From: JALZAI01 sp038212215
GTDB taxonomy: Bacteria > Actinomycetota > Actinomycetes > Mycobacteriales > Jatrophihabitantaceae
Assembly: GCA_038212215.1 (NCBI GenBank)
Contig: JBBQUT010000002.1
Location: 1-64,000, forward strand
Direction of reading: 5' to 3'
DNA: 64,000 bases
Within the stretch, counting starts at the first letter, position 1, and each line of letters begins with the position of its first letter. The notes beneath the pieces were generated by a model, which was not told the DNA's origin, searched no databases, and saw nothing but the letters and a program-made list of their open reading frames with translations. Position numbers and translations under genes: made by a program. This document shows positions 8,347-16,809 of this stretch, piece after piece.

Positions 8347-9111
8347 TCAGGAGAAGTGCGTACTCGGCCGGGGCAGCGCGGCGCCGTCGATGAACGTGTC
8401 CACCTTCTCGTTGTAGAAGCAGATCAAGCCGGCGATCGGCAGCAGTTGCCGAGTCGGGAAGTCGTATGTCCACGCGAGATCGGTGTGTAGCTCGGCACCG
8501 CTCCGCACTGACCAGTAGCCCGACGTCGTTCCCTTGTACGGGCACCGCGTCACGGTGTCGGATGCGACGAGATTGGTGAAGTCGACCTCGGTTCGGTTCA
8601 GGTAGTACCGCGTCGGCAGGCCGGTCTCGAACACCATCACCGGGCTCGCCGACTCGGCCAGCACAACACCCCCGGACTCGACGCGTACCCGCCGCGTCGA
8701 ACGGATGGCGTCGACGCGCGAGTACGGGTCGCGCGGGTGCACGAACACCTGCTCGTCCTCCTCGTACCATGCGTCCAGTGCGCCCCACTCGAAACGGACA
8801 GAGTTTTCCAGCCCGGCCATTGCATCTGCGCCGTAGACGCGGGCCGCGGCTGGGCGCGTCGCATCGCCAACGTGCAGTGCATGCCGTCGCGCTGTACCGC
8901 GCTTGAGTCGCTGCGGATGGTCCTCGTCGACGAGCACGCCAGGCGTCACGTCGGCAAGCGGGATGTAGTACTGCGGGTAATGCGGCCATTCCCATACGTA
9001 GCAGGCGTTCACGGTGTCGAACACGACTTGCCCAGCGAGGGTGGCACGCACGCGTCGCGGTGCCGGTTCGATGTGGTCGACGTCGGGCAGCGATACGGGA
9101 TAGTCGGGCAT
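8347..9111 (-). CDS. DUF427 domain protein, two-domain form
   Basis: The 254-residue protein contains two copies of the compact DUF427 beta-fold. The C-terminal copy is the better conserved, with TRYYLNRTEVDF, CPYKGTTSGYW and the ALDH-free WTYDFPT end. Members are widespread in actinobacteria; biochemical function is not known to me. It converges on the SDR gene with a 41-bp gap. The DUF427 gene and the mft operon downstream on the same strand are separated by 98 bp, so it is not clearly part of either cluster. Confidence 0.8.
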   Translation of the reverse strand: MPDYPVSLPDVDHIEPAPRRVRATLAGQVVFDTVNACYVWEWPHYPQYYIPLADVTPGVLVDEDHPQRLKRGTARRHALHVGDATRPAAARVYGADAMAGLENSVRFEWGALDAWYEEDEQVFVHPRDPYSRVDAIRSTRRVRVESGGVVLAESASPVMVFETGLPTRYYLNRTEVDFTNLVASDTVTRCPYKGTTSGYWSVRSGAELHTDLAWTYDFPTRQLLPIAGLICFYNEKVDTFIDGAALPRPSTHFS

Positions 9112-9209
9112 GTCATCCTCCGTTGTTCACCGGCGTTCGGTTCAGCGCCGTTCAGGATTAGGAACGAGGATGCCGCGAGCCCGGTGGACGGTGATCGTCG
9201 GGCTTGCAG

Positions 9210-10385
9210 CTATGTGACGCCGAGCGCTCGCTCGAAACCATCCGGAACAAGGATATCGTTACGGTCGAGTTCCTTCACCGAACTGCGCCCGAGCCCGAGC
9301 AGCACCGAGTCGATCCCCGACCGCAGGACGTCGAGCACGTTCTCGACAGCGGCCTGGCCATTCGCGCCGAGACCCCACAGATAAGCCCGGCCGATCATGA
9401 CCGCCCGCGCACCCAGCGCCAATGACTTGACCACGTCACTGCCGCGGCGCACGCCCCCGTCGAGCAGCACCTCGAGCTGATTGCCTACTGCCTCAGCGAT
9501 CGCCGGGAGCACGCGGATTGTCGCCGGGGTGCCGTCGAGATTGTTGCCGCCGTGGTTGGACACCGAGATCGCGCTGACCCCGGCGTCGACGGCGCGTTTG
9601 GCGTCGTCGACCCTGGTAACGCCCTTGAGCATGAACGGGCCGCCCCACGCTTCGCGAAGCCAGCGCACGTCGGCCCAGGACGGTGGCGGGGTCTGCATCC
9701 ACTGCCCGTACACACCGAAGAAGGTCGGCGGTGCGGAACCGGGATCGGTCATGTTCGGCACGGTGAGGTCAGGGATGCGTCCGGTCTTGACGAAGCTCGT
9801 CAGCCAGCGCGGGTGAGAGATCGCCTCAGGCGCGAAGCGGATCGCCTCGCGCAACGTGAGCTTTTCCGGGATGTGCGGGCTGCCCCAGTCGCGTCCCATC
9901 GAGAAAGACCAGTCGAGCGTGGCGATCAATCCGACGGCACCGGCCGCTTTCGCGCGGTCGACCCGTTGCAGAATCTGCTCCCGGGTTCCGGCCCAGTAGA
10001 TTTGGAAGAACGTCTGCGGATTGGCCGCGACGACCTCCTCGACAGGCTTGCTCGCAAACGAACTCAGGCCCATCGCCGTGCCGCGCGCAGCCGCGGCACG
10101 CGCGACCGCTACCTCGCCTTCGGGGTGCACCGCCTGCACCCCGGTGGGCGAGATCAGCACCGGCATCGAGATGGGTTGGCCCATGACGGTGGTCGACAAA
10201 TCGCGCTCGCTCGACTGACCGGCGGCGTGCGGCGCGAAGCCCAACTCGTCGAACGCTCTGAGATTGTCCTGGATGGTGAGACCCCGCTCGGAGCCCGCGA
10301 CCAGCGCGCTATAGACCGATCTCGGCAGCCGCTTCTTTGCGCGTCGCTGCGCCTCGGCGACGGTCTCGAACCATTCACTAGCCAT
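9210..10385 (-). CDS. mftD: Mycofactocin FMN-dependent dehydrogenase MftD
   Basis: The 391-residue FMN-dependent alpha-hydroxyacid dehydrogenase-fold protein has KRLPRSVYSALVAG at the start, TWAGTR/Q-I-Y FMN contacts, the catalytic-base motif SNHGGNNLDGTPATI and LDGGVRRGSDVVKSLALGAR for the phosphate site. In mycofactocin maturation MftD oxidatively deaminates the AHDP intermediate to premycofactocin. Here it is the last gene of the operon, 6 bp after mftF, whereas in mycobacteria mftD follows mftC. Family assignment follows from sequence and operon context. Confidence 0.9.
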   Translation of the reverse strand: MASEWFETVAEAQRRAKKRLPRSVYSALVAGSERGLTIQDNLRAFDELGFAPHAAGQSSERDLSTTVMGQPISMPVLISPTGVQAVHPEGEVAVARAAAARGTAMGLSSFASKPVEEVVAANPQTFFQIYWAGTREQILQRVDRAKAAGAVGLIATLDWSFSMGRDWGSPHIPEKLTLREAIRFAPEAISHPRWLTSFVKTGRIPDLTVPNMTDPGSAPPTFFGVYGQWMQTPPPSWADVRWLREAWGGPFMLKGVTRVDDAKRAVDAGVSAISVSNHGGNNLDGTPATIRVLPAIAEAVGNQLEVLLDGGVRRGSDVVKSLALGARAVMIGRAYLWGLGANGQAAVENVLDVLRSGIDSVLLGLGRSSVKELDRNDILVPDGFERALGVT

Positions 10386-10391
10386 GCCCGA

Positions 10392-11837
10392 TCATTCTCC
10401 TGTCGGTGTCCGTAAATCGATGCGCAGTGGTTTGCGGGCCATGAGCGGGCGCAGCGCAAGGGTGGTTCGGTGCGCGACGCAGCCGGACCATACCCCGAGC
10501 CCGTAGGCCATCTGGTCGGCAAGCCAACCGACCGTGAAGCGGAGCGGATCAAGGCTTCTGCCGCTACGCCGCCAGGTTGCGATCGGTGGGGCGAGCAGCA
10601 GCGACGCGGCGGCGCAGCGCCGTCCGCGCGGGCCGGTGAGCGCAGCCGCCGCGATGACGGGCGCGGCGAATTGCGCCGCGTAGCGGCCGGTGCCCAGCCA
10701 GGTCTGCACAGCGGCATTCGCCATCGCGCGGTATACGCCCCGCGTCGGAACGTCCGCCCGGCGCAACGACCGGAGCATGGTGAGCACCGAAACAGCAAAC
10801 GCCGCCGCTGCGAAGTAGGGACGGCGGCCGAGCAGAGCGGCGACGGTCAGGGCCGGCCAGGTGTGCAGCGCCATCGGGGCGACTGCCGTGCCGTGTCGCA
10901 GCGACAGCGGCGCCGCGGACGTCCCGTAGCGAAACCGTCGAGCAAGCAGCGCCGCCCACGAGACTGGCTCTTCGTGTGGCATCTCGACGGCGGGATCATA
11001 GCGAATCCGCCAGCCTGCAGAATGTAATCGCCAGATCAGGTCGACGTCCTCACCGACCCGCAGCGTCGGATCGAACACGCACCCGTCGCGTGCGACGCTC
11101 AGCAGTGCTGCCCGACGCGCAACGAGCGCGGCCGTCGGGACATAGGAAACCCGCGCGCCCGGGCGGACTCGGGCCGGTGTCGTGCCGAGGTCGAGGCAGC
11201 CGTGCTCGATGCTGTAGCGCCCGACCCAGGTGCCAGGGGCCGAGGCGGTGATCCGGGGTGCGGCAGCCGCGACCAGGGGATCGTCGAGGTGTGCGACAAG
11301 CTGTGCGATCCAGCCCGGAGTCGGGGTGCAGTCGCTGTCGAGAAAGGCCACGATCGCGCTGTGGACGTGCTCGAGTCCCGTGTCGCGCGCGGCACCCGGG
11401 CCGCCGTTCACCTCGCGGCGAACGAGTGTCGCTCGGTGCCGGCGCACCACCGCGGCGACGGATTGCCGCTGAGTCGAGGCGTCGTCGACGACAACCACCC
11501 GGTGGGCGCGACCGAGAGCACTCAGGCATCGCTCGAGCGCGTCGGGCCGTTCGTACACCGGGATCACGACCGTGACGTCGGCGGTCTCGGTTCGGGGTGG
11601 ACGCGGGTGAGCGAGGCCCGCGTCGGTGAACCGCCGGGCCAATGTGCCGGCGATCTTCGAAGTGACCGGACCGCTACGCAGATCCTCCAGTGCGCGACGT
11701 CCTGACGGCGTGAGCCGCATGACACGCGATGGTGACCCGCCGAACCAGACGTCGGGTTCCAGTTCGACGGTGCTCGGGTCCAGTTCGATGCGAAATCCCT
11801 CTGGCACCGGCACGGTCGGCGTCACTGATGTCGTCAC
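10392..11837 (-). CDS. mftF: Mycofactocin glycosyltransferase MftF
   Basis: The 481-residue protein starts with a short PqqD-like winged segment (about residues 10-80). A family-2 glycosyltransferase domain follows: VTVVIPVYERPDAL, VVVDDAST, the DSDCTPTPGW DxD-type motif and GEDVDLIWRL. Hydrophobic helices near the C-terminus suggest membrane association. MftF adds beta-1,4-linked glucose units to mycofactocin. It starts with GTG 11837 overlapping the SDR stop codon by 4 bp. Confidence 0.92.
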   Translation of the reverse strand: MTTSVTPTVPVPEGFRIELDPSTVELEPDVWFGGSPSRVMRLTPSGRRALEDLRSGPVTSKIAGTLARRFTDAGLAHPRPPRTETADVTVVIPVYERPDALERCLSALGRAHRVVVVDDASTQRQSVAAVVRRHRATLVRREVNGGPGAARDTGLEHVHSAIVAFLDSDCTPTPGWIAQLVAHLDDPLVAAAAPRITASAPGTWVGRYSIEHGCLDLGTTPARVRPGARVSYVPTAALVARRAALLSVARDGCVFDPTLRVGEDVDLIWRLHSAGWRIRYDPAVEMPHEEPVSWAALLARRFRYGTSAAPLSLRHGTAVAPMALHTWPALTVAALLGRRPYFAAAAFAVSVLTMLRSLRRADVPTRGVYRAMANAAVQTWLGTGRYAAQFAAPVIAAAALTGPRGRRCAAASLLLAPPIATWRRSGRSLDPLRFTVGWLADQMAYGLGVWSGCVAHRTTLALRPLMARKPLRIDLRTPTGE

Positions 11838-12628
11838 AGCGCCAAGCCACCGTCGACCGGTACGACGGCACCAGTCATCCCACTGTTGCCCGCGCTGGCC
11901 ATGAAGGTGAGTACACCGGCCACTTCGGCCGGGTCCAGGAGCCGGCGAAAGGGCTGCTGCGCAGCGAAGTCAGCGGGGCTGGCGAGCCCGTACAGACGTG
12001 CGGACTCCTCCAGGATGGCAGTTTCCGTCGAGCCCGGGCTGACCGCGTTGGCGGTGATCCCGCTGTCTCCGAGTTCAACAGCCAGGGCGCGTACGAGACC
12101 GGCAACGCCCGCCTTGGCGGCGCAGTACGCGGCCAGCATCGGCAACCCGCGCGTGGCTGCAGCGGACGCCACCGCGAGAAAACGCCCCGAACGTGGCGCC
12201 GGGCGCCGCAACATCGCTGGCACGGCCGCTCGAGCAAGGGTGAGCACACCACCGAGGTTGATCTCCAGCACGGCACGCTCCTGGTCCAGCGGCAGTTCCC
12301 AGAGCGGAACCCCGCCGGCGATCACCCCCGCGGCCGCGATAGCCGCATCGACGCCGCCCCAGCGCGCTTCGGCTTCGGCAACGGCGGCCCGCATCGCGTC
12401 GAGATCGCGGACGTCTGCTGCGTGCGCCACGACGTGCTCGGCCGACCCGGCCGCAGCGTCCAGATCGGCCCGGCTCGACATCGGGTAGGGCAGCGCCGGG
12501 TCGTCGCGCGCGACGTCGACGGCCAACACTGCCCAGCCTTGTGCTGCGAGCGCGCGCACTGTCGCTGCGCCGATACCGCGGCCGGCTCCCGTCACGATCG
12601 CTACCCTGCGCGTCACGTCGCGCGCCAT
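11834..12628 (-). CDS. Mycofactocin-coupled SDR family oxidoreductase
   Basis: This 264-residue classical SDR has TGAGRGIGAATV, an A-A-G-V NNAG equivalent, and the YCAAKAG active site. The long insert after the first cofactor strand (about residues 40-60) is typical of mycofactocin-associated SDRs, which hold NAD(H) tightly and exchange electrons with mycofactocin. It lies between mftE and mftF, overlapping mftE by 16 bp and mftF by 4 bp, so it is fully embedded in the biosynthetic operon. Its alcohol substrate is unknown. Confidence 0.85.
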   Translation of the reverse strand: MARDVTRRVAIVTGAGRGIGAATVRALAAQGWAVLAVDVARDDPALPYPMSSRADLDAAAGSAEHVVAHAADVRDLDAMRAAVAEAEARWGGVDAAIAAAGVIAGGVPLWELPLDQERAVLEINLGGVLTLARAAVPAMLRRPAPRSGRFLAVASAAATRGLPMLAAYCAAKAGVAGLVRALAVELGDSGITANAVSPGSTETAILEESARLYGLASPADFAAQQPFRRLLDPAEVAGVLTFMASAGNSGMTGAVVPVDGGLAL

Positions 12629-13296
12629 TCGTCGACGGCGCTCAGCAGTTGCGCGGCCAGCTTGTCCAGCAGCGCCTCGCCTTCGTCGGCGTTCGCTCCG
12701 CTCGGGTCGCCGAGCACGCCGGTGTCGGTCACGCCGCGCAGGCCGACTGTGCGCAGCAGCGGCAGCAACTCGCTGATCGGGCGTGGGTCACCCGCCGCGA
12801 TCAGCGCCGGCCTGACGGCCTGCGGTCGCCGCGCGAGAATGATCGAGGTCTCGGCGCGACCGGCGTGCGGGTGGCCGTCCCACTGCGGCATGAACACCAG
12901 CACGTCTCTCGATTCCGCGCGCAGCTGCGCCACCGCACGGCGCACGGGCTCGGCGTTCCCGCCGTGCGCCGAGACGAACAGCACCTGCGCGAAGGTGTCG
13001 AAGGCCGATCGGCCGAGTTCGAGCACGAGCAGCGCAGTCGCGTCCTGCCCGATCGACAACGTTCCCGCGAATCCGGCGTGCTCGCCGCTGGAGCCGTAGC
13101 TGACGACGGGCGCGACCAGCACATTCGCGCGAGCGGCGTCCAATCGCTCGCAGAGGGCGACTGCGATGTCGCTATCGGTCGACAGCGGTAGGTGTGGTCC
13201 GTGTTGCTCGGTCGAACCGATGGGCACCGCCAGAAGCGCGCCGGCTCGGGCGTGTTCACCTATGCGCGGCCAGGTGAGGTCAGCGAGCAAGGGCAT
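12613..13296 (-). CDS. mftE: Mycofactocin precursor peptide peptidase MftE (creatininase fold)
   Basis: The 227-residue creatininase-family metallopeptidase has the metal-binding GSTEQHGPHLPLSTDSDI motif near residue 30, SAHGGNAEPV and the late Glu-containing HAGRAETSIIL. MftE cuts the modified MftA C-terminus to release the AHDP moiety. ATG 13296 is chosen; a TTG two codons upstream is possible. It overlaps the end of mftC by 17 bp. Confidence 0.9.
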   Translation of the reverse strand: MPLLADLTWPRIGEHARAGALLAVPIGSTEQHGPHLPLSTDSDIAVALCERLDAARANVLVAPVVSYGSSGEHAGFAGTLSIGQDATALLVLELGRSAFDTFAQVLFVSAHGGNAEPVRRAVAQLRAESRDVLVFMPQWDGHPHAGRAETSIILARRPQAVRPALIAAGDPRPISELLPLLRTVGLRGVTDTGVLGDPSGANADEGEALLDKLAAQLLSAVDEWRAT

Positions 13297-14479
13297 CCGC
13301 AATAGCCAGTCCGGCTAGGGGATTCTCGTCGCAGGCACGATCCGGCGGTCGGCGAGACAGGGTAAGCGGCACCGGCTTGCCTCGGTGCGAGTGATCAAGC
13401 GATGGTTTCGGCGCGGTGCCGGCCACGACAGCGGCGAGGGCACGTTCGCCGTGCCCCTTCACGCATTCGGGGTCCGGACCGTCGAGCGGTAACCCGGTGA
13501 AGAATTTGGCAGCCATGCACCCGCCGCGGCACGCGTCGTATGCCGAGCACGACGTGCACGCGCCACCACTCTGCGGTTGGCGAAGTTCGGTGAACAGGCT
13601 CGACTGCCGCCACACCGAGGTGAAACCGCCTGCGTCGCGAACGTTGCCGGCCAGGAAGTTCTCGTGAATCGCGAATGGGCAGGCGTACACGTCACCGACG
13701 GGGTCGATCAGACAAACGACCCGTCCCGCCCCGCAAAGATTCAGCCCCGGTAGCGATTCGCCGTATCCGGCGAGGTGGAAAAACGAATCGCCGGTGAGGA
13801 CGTTGTCACCACTCGCAACAAGCCAGTCATAGAGCTCGCGCTGTTGGTCCGGGCTCATATGCAGCTCGTCCCACACGTCAGCGCCGCGACCGGACGGGCG
13901 AAGCCGGGTGATCCGCAGCTGCGCGTCGAAACGATCCGCTATAGCGGCAAAATCGTCGAGCTGGCCCACGTTGTGCCGAGTCATGACGACCGAAATCTTG
14001 AAGCCGCGGAAACCGGCGTCGGCGAGGTGCTGCATCGCCTGCAGCGCCGTGTCGTAAGAACCTGAGCCACGCACTGGGTCGTTCACCGCCGCCGTGGCGC
14101 CGTCAAGTGAGATCTGGACGTCGACGTAGTCGCTTTCCGCGAGCCGGTGTGCGATCTCGGGGGTGATCTTGACGCCGTTCGTGGAGAACTTCACCCCGAC
14201 GTGGTGTTCAGTGGCGTAGTCGACCAGCTCCCAGAAATCCGGCCGCACGGTGGGTTCGCCGCCGCCAATGTTGACGTAGAACACCTGCATACGCTCGAGC
14301 TCGTCGATCACCGCTTTGCACTCCGCGGTGCTCAGTTCGCGTGGGTCGCGTCGCCCGGACGAGGACAGGCAATGCACACAGGAGAGGTTGCAGGCGTAGG
14401 TCAGCTCCCAGGTCAGGCAGATGGGCGCATCCAGTCCGAACTGGAATTGCTCGACCAGGGGCAGTGGAGCTGCCGTCAT
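13280..14479 (-). CDS. mftC: Mycofactocin radical SAM maturase MftC
   Basis: The 399-residue radical SAM protein has the cluster motif TYACNLSCVHC near residue 28. A C-terminal SPASM-type cysteine set follows (LNLCGAG, VYACPFA, CTSCSAYDACRGGC, then C-V-K-G-H), for two auxiliary iron-sulfur clusters. MftC decarboxylates the C-terminal Tyr of MftA and crosslinks it to the preceding Val. Start ATG 14479 overlaps the mftB stop by 4 bp. Length and motifs agree with the known family. Confidence 0.95.
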   Translation of the reverse strand: MTAAPLPLVEQFQFGLDAPICLTWELTYACNLSCVHCLSSSGRRDPRELSTAECKAVIDELERMQVFYVNIGGGEPTVRPDFWELVDYATEHHVGVKFSTNGVKITPEIAHRLAESDYVDVQISLDGATAAVNDPVRGSGSYDTALQAMQHLADAGFRGFKISVVMTRHNVGQLDDFAAIADRFDAQLRITRLRPSGRGADVWDELHMSPDQQRELYDWLVASGDNVLTGDSFFHLAGYGESLPGLNLCGAGRVVCLIDPVGDVYACPFAIHENFLAGNVRDAGGFTSVWRQSSLFTELRQPQSGGACTSCSAYDACRGGCMAAKFFTGLPLDGPDPECVKGHGERALAAVVAGTAPKPSLDHSHRGKPVPLTLSRRPPDRACDENPLAGLAIADALAR

Positions 14480-14787
14480 GAAGAGGTCCTCTCACAGATC
14501 ATCTGGGAAGCGGCGAGCGTTGACAGCGCGGCGCGGTACTGCGGCAGGTCGGCGGCCGCGACACCTGCATCGGTGCAGGCGACACGCGCGCTCGGGCGCT
14601 CGGCCAGCGCGCGCACGACTGCCAGCAGCGTCGGGCTCTTCAGAAAGGACAGGCGGCGCGTGCCGAAGTGGTACAACAAAGCGCCGAAGCGCTCCGGCCG
14701 GATCGCGACCTGCCGATGCAGCTGCCAGGCCGCGTCGAGGTCGAATGCGGCGCCGCGCTCGGCGGCTACCACTCGTTCAGTAGACAC
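14476..14787 (-). CDS. mftB: Mycofactocin precursor recognition protein MftB
   Basis: The 103-residue PqqD-like chaperone presents MftA to MftC. Characteristic stretch: WQLHRQVAIRPERFGALLYH followed by FGTRRLSFLKSPTLLAVV. GTG 14787 is selected because family proteins begin there and because this codon overlaps the last eleven bases of mftA, a coupling arrangement expected for a precursor/chaperone pair. A longer frame upstream exists but translates the mftA region out of frame. Confidence 0.92.
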   Translation of the reverse strand: MSTERVVAAERGAAFDLDAAWQLHRQVAIRPERFGALLYHFGTRRLSFLKSPTLLAVVRALAERPSARVACTDAGVAAADLPQYRAALSTLAASQMICERTSS

Positions 14788-14893
14788 CGCACATGCCGTC
14801 GATCGACACCTCCTCGACCAGTACGTCGTCGACCACGCGATCTTCGGATTCATCAACGGGCTGCGCGACGACGGTCTGGGTGGGCTCGTCCAT
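14777..14893 (-). CDS. mftA: Mycofactocin precursor peptide MftA
   Basis: A 38-codon gene starts at ATG 14893 and ends with TGA at 14777. The peptide is acidic (VDESEDRVVDDVLVEEV) and ends IDGMCGVY, the invariant C-terminus of mycofactocin precursors; the final Val-Tyr pair becomes the redox cofactor core. GGAGAAGG (14896-14903) is a well-placed ribosome site for ATG 14893; an in-frame ATG at 14905 would add four residues. The gene overlaps mftB by 11 bp and heads the leftward operon. It is short enough to be missed by routine gene finding. Confidence 0.95.
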   Translation of the reverse strand: MDEPTQTVVAQPVDESEDRVVDDVLVEEVSIDGMCGVY

Positions 14894-14910
14894 AACCTTC
14901 TCCATTCAGG

Positions 14911-15449
14911 TAAGCCGGTTCTTCGACTCACAGAGCCGAATACCGGGGTACGTTAACGGCAAAGTTGTCGGCATACAAGATCTGGGCACGCAAGATCGCG
15001 GGTGAGCTTCGAGGAACAGCGCGAAGCGGGACGGCGTGGTCGTCCACCCGGAACGAATGCCCGCGCGCTGGAGATAATAGCTCTGTGCCCGTTCGCTGAG
15101 CAATGATTCGATGACACGACCGTCCAATCAAATCGGCAAACTGCAAGTGGTTGAGCCGGGGCGACTATGACGCCTGGAACGGGGCGATCGTCGATCTTGT
15201 GGCCAGCGATCGACCGGGTGACGATCGCGTGCCATGCCGAGCCAACCCTGCCGGAGCCGGCGTCCGAACGCGACGGCGGGCTGGTCGTTCCTCACCATTC
15301 GGGTAGGACGCTGCCCGGCGAACGGTCAGGTCGGTCGCCGGCATCGGCAGGTTTACGCGGCGTTCCCTCCCCTCTGACGCAGCGACGGAATAGGGTGCAG
15401 AGGTGAGGCGCTGAGCGCGTCCGCCGCCACCCGTCCTTCGGAGGTCCGC
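14911..15449. other. 540-bp divergent intergenic region between mftA and mdo
   Basis: No convincing gene lies here; a TetR-type mftR, often found ahead of mftA, is absent. Short open frames on both strands lack recognisable content. The region must hold the promoters of the mft operon and of mdo. CAAGATC occurs twice with 15-bp spacing (14976-14982 and 14991-14997), a possible regulator site. GGAGGTCC at 15439-15446 is the ribosome site of mdo. No clear -35/-10 pair can be defended. Confidence 0.5.
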
Positions 15450-16742
15450 ATGCAGGTCGATGAACTGCTCAAACCGTTCCCCATCAAGGAGTTCCACCCG
15501 TTCCCGCGTGCCATGCTTGGCCCCGGCGCCCACGAATTGATCGGCCCGGAGGCGCTGAAGCTGGGGTTCAAGAAATCACTCGTCATGACTTCGGGGCTCC
15601 GCGGCACGGACATCGTGCACAAGATCGTCGAATCGATGAAGTACCACGGCCTGGAGGTCGTGGTGTACGACAAGGTGGAGTCGAATCCCAAGGACTACAA
15701 CGTCATGGACGCTGTGTCGCTGTTCCAGGAGAACAGCTGCGATTCGTTCGTCTCGATCGGCGGTGGCTCGTCACACGACGCGTGCAAGGGTGCGCGCGTA
15801 TCGGTCGCCCACGACGGCCGGAACGTGAACGAGTTCGAGGGTTTCAACATGAGTGAGAACCCAAAGAACCCACCGCACATCGCGGTGTCGACGACGGCTG
15901 GTACCGGCTCGGAGACATCCTGGGCCTACGTCATCACCGATACCACGACCGACCCCGACAACCCGCACAAGTACGTCGCGTTCGACGACGCGTGCATTGC
16001 GACGCTCGCGATCGACGACCCGGTGCTCTATTTCGACTGCCCAACCGACTACACGGCGCAGTGCGGCTTCGACGTGCTTGCCCACGCAAGCGAGCCGTAC
16101 GTATCCCGACTGAACTTCGAGCCGTCGCTCGGCAACGCCCTGCATGCCATCCGGCTCACCGCGCAGCACCTGCGTGCCGCGGTTTGGAACGGTCAGGATC
16201 TCGAAGGTCGGGAAGGCATGATGTACGCCCAGTACATCGCCGCGCAGGCATTCAACTCCGGCGGTCTCGGCATCATTCATTCGATCTCCCATGCGATCAG
16301 CGCGTTCTACGACACGCACCACGGCCTGAACAACGCGATTGCGCTGCCTCGTGTGTGGGCGTTCAACATGCCCGCCGTGTACCACCGCTTTGCCGACATT
16401 GCCGAAGTGATGGGCATTGACACTCATGGCATGACCAAGCCCCAGGCCGCAGACGCCGCGCTGGCGGCGGCGATCCGACTGCTGCGCGATGTCGGTATCC
16501 CCGAGCGGTTCTGCGACGTCACGCAGGACAGCTACTCGAAGAACCGGCTGGGCACCGGCCCGACGAAGTTCTACGAGCGGGCGAGCGTTATCACCGGCGA
16601 TGACGCGGACGTCGACCGGATCACGAAGCACGTTTTGGGTGACGCGTGCACCCCCGGTAACGCGAAGGAGTGCACGTTCGAGACCGTCCGACCCGTCGTC
16701 GAACACAGCATGACTGGTGACTTGGACGATTTGCTCACGTGA
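15450..16742 (+). CDS. mdo: Methanol:NDMA oxidoreductase / mycofactocin-dependent alcohol dehydrogenase
   Basis: The 430-residue group III iron-type alcohol dehydrogenase has GGGSSHDACKG (cofactor binding), TTAGTGSETSWAYVITDT, metal ligands in FDVLAHASEPYVS and HSISHAISAFYDTHHGLNN, and the long C-terminal part seen in decameric Mdo/Mno enzymes of Amycolatopsis, Rhodococcus and mycobacteria. These enzymes hold NAD(P)H tightly, need an artificial acceptor (NDMA) in vitro, and use mycofactocin in vivo. The divergent mft operon supports that. Substrates are methanol and other primary alcohols, giving aldehydes. Translation starts at ATG 15450 behind GGAGG. Confidence 0.92.
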   Translation: MQVDELLKPFPIKEFHPFPRAMLGPGAHELIGPEALKLGFKKSLVMTSGLRGTDIVHKIVESMKYHGLEVVVYDKVESNPKDYNVMDAVSLFQENSCDSFVSIGGGSSHDACKGARVSVAHDGRNVNEFEGFNMSENPKNPPHIAVSTTAGTGSETSWAYVITDTTTDPDNPHKYVAFDDACIATLAIDDPVLYFDCPTDYTAQCGFDVLAHASEPYVSRLNFEPSLGNALHAIRLTAQHLRAAVWNGQDLEGREGMMYAQYIAAQAFNSGGLGIIHSISHAISAFYDTHHGLNNAIALPRVWAFNMPAVYHRFADIAEVMGIDTHGMTKPQAADAALAAAIRLLRDVGIPERFCDVTQDSYSKNRLGTGPTKFYERASVITGDDADVDRITKHVLGDACTPGNAKECTFETVRPVVEHSMTGDLDDLLT

Positions 16743-16748
16743 TCGGGC

Positions 16749-16809
16749 GCAGTGAGCGAACGAGTGTGATTGGGCTTGGCCGGCCGACTGAGCGGCGCGA
16801 GGGTCGGAC
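16749..16809. repeat. Dispersed intergenic repeat, copy 1
   Basis: This roughly 60-bp element (GCAGTGAGCGA ... GGGCTTGGCCGGCCGA ... GGTCGGAC) fills the space between mdo and the MoxR gene. It aligns with 23778-23839, sharing AGTGAGCGA, GGGCTTGG, GGCCGA and a closing TCGGA in the same order and spacing. Both copies lie between co-directional genes and reach close to the downstream start codon. Confidence 0.55.

Noticed and set aside
11729..13099. A long rightward open frame over the mft SDR and mftE
   Set aside because: Antisense of overlapping, clearly homologous genes; Arg/Ser/Pro-rich shadow translation typical of high-GC DNA.
14476..14931. A longer reading of mftB starting at 14931
   Set aside because: The extra N-terminus is the mftA region read out of frame; GTG 14787 matches the family start and couples to mftA.
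15115..15297. A 60-codon frame in the mdo/mft intergenic region (SRGDYDAWNGAIVDLVASDR)
   Set aside because: No start codon and no recognised family; too weak to call a gene or remnant.
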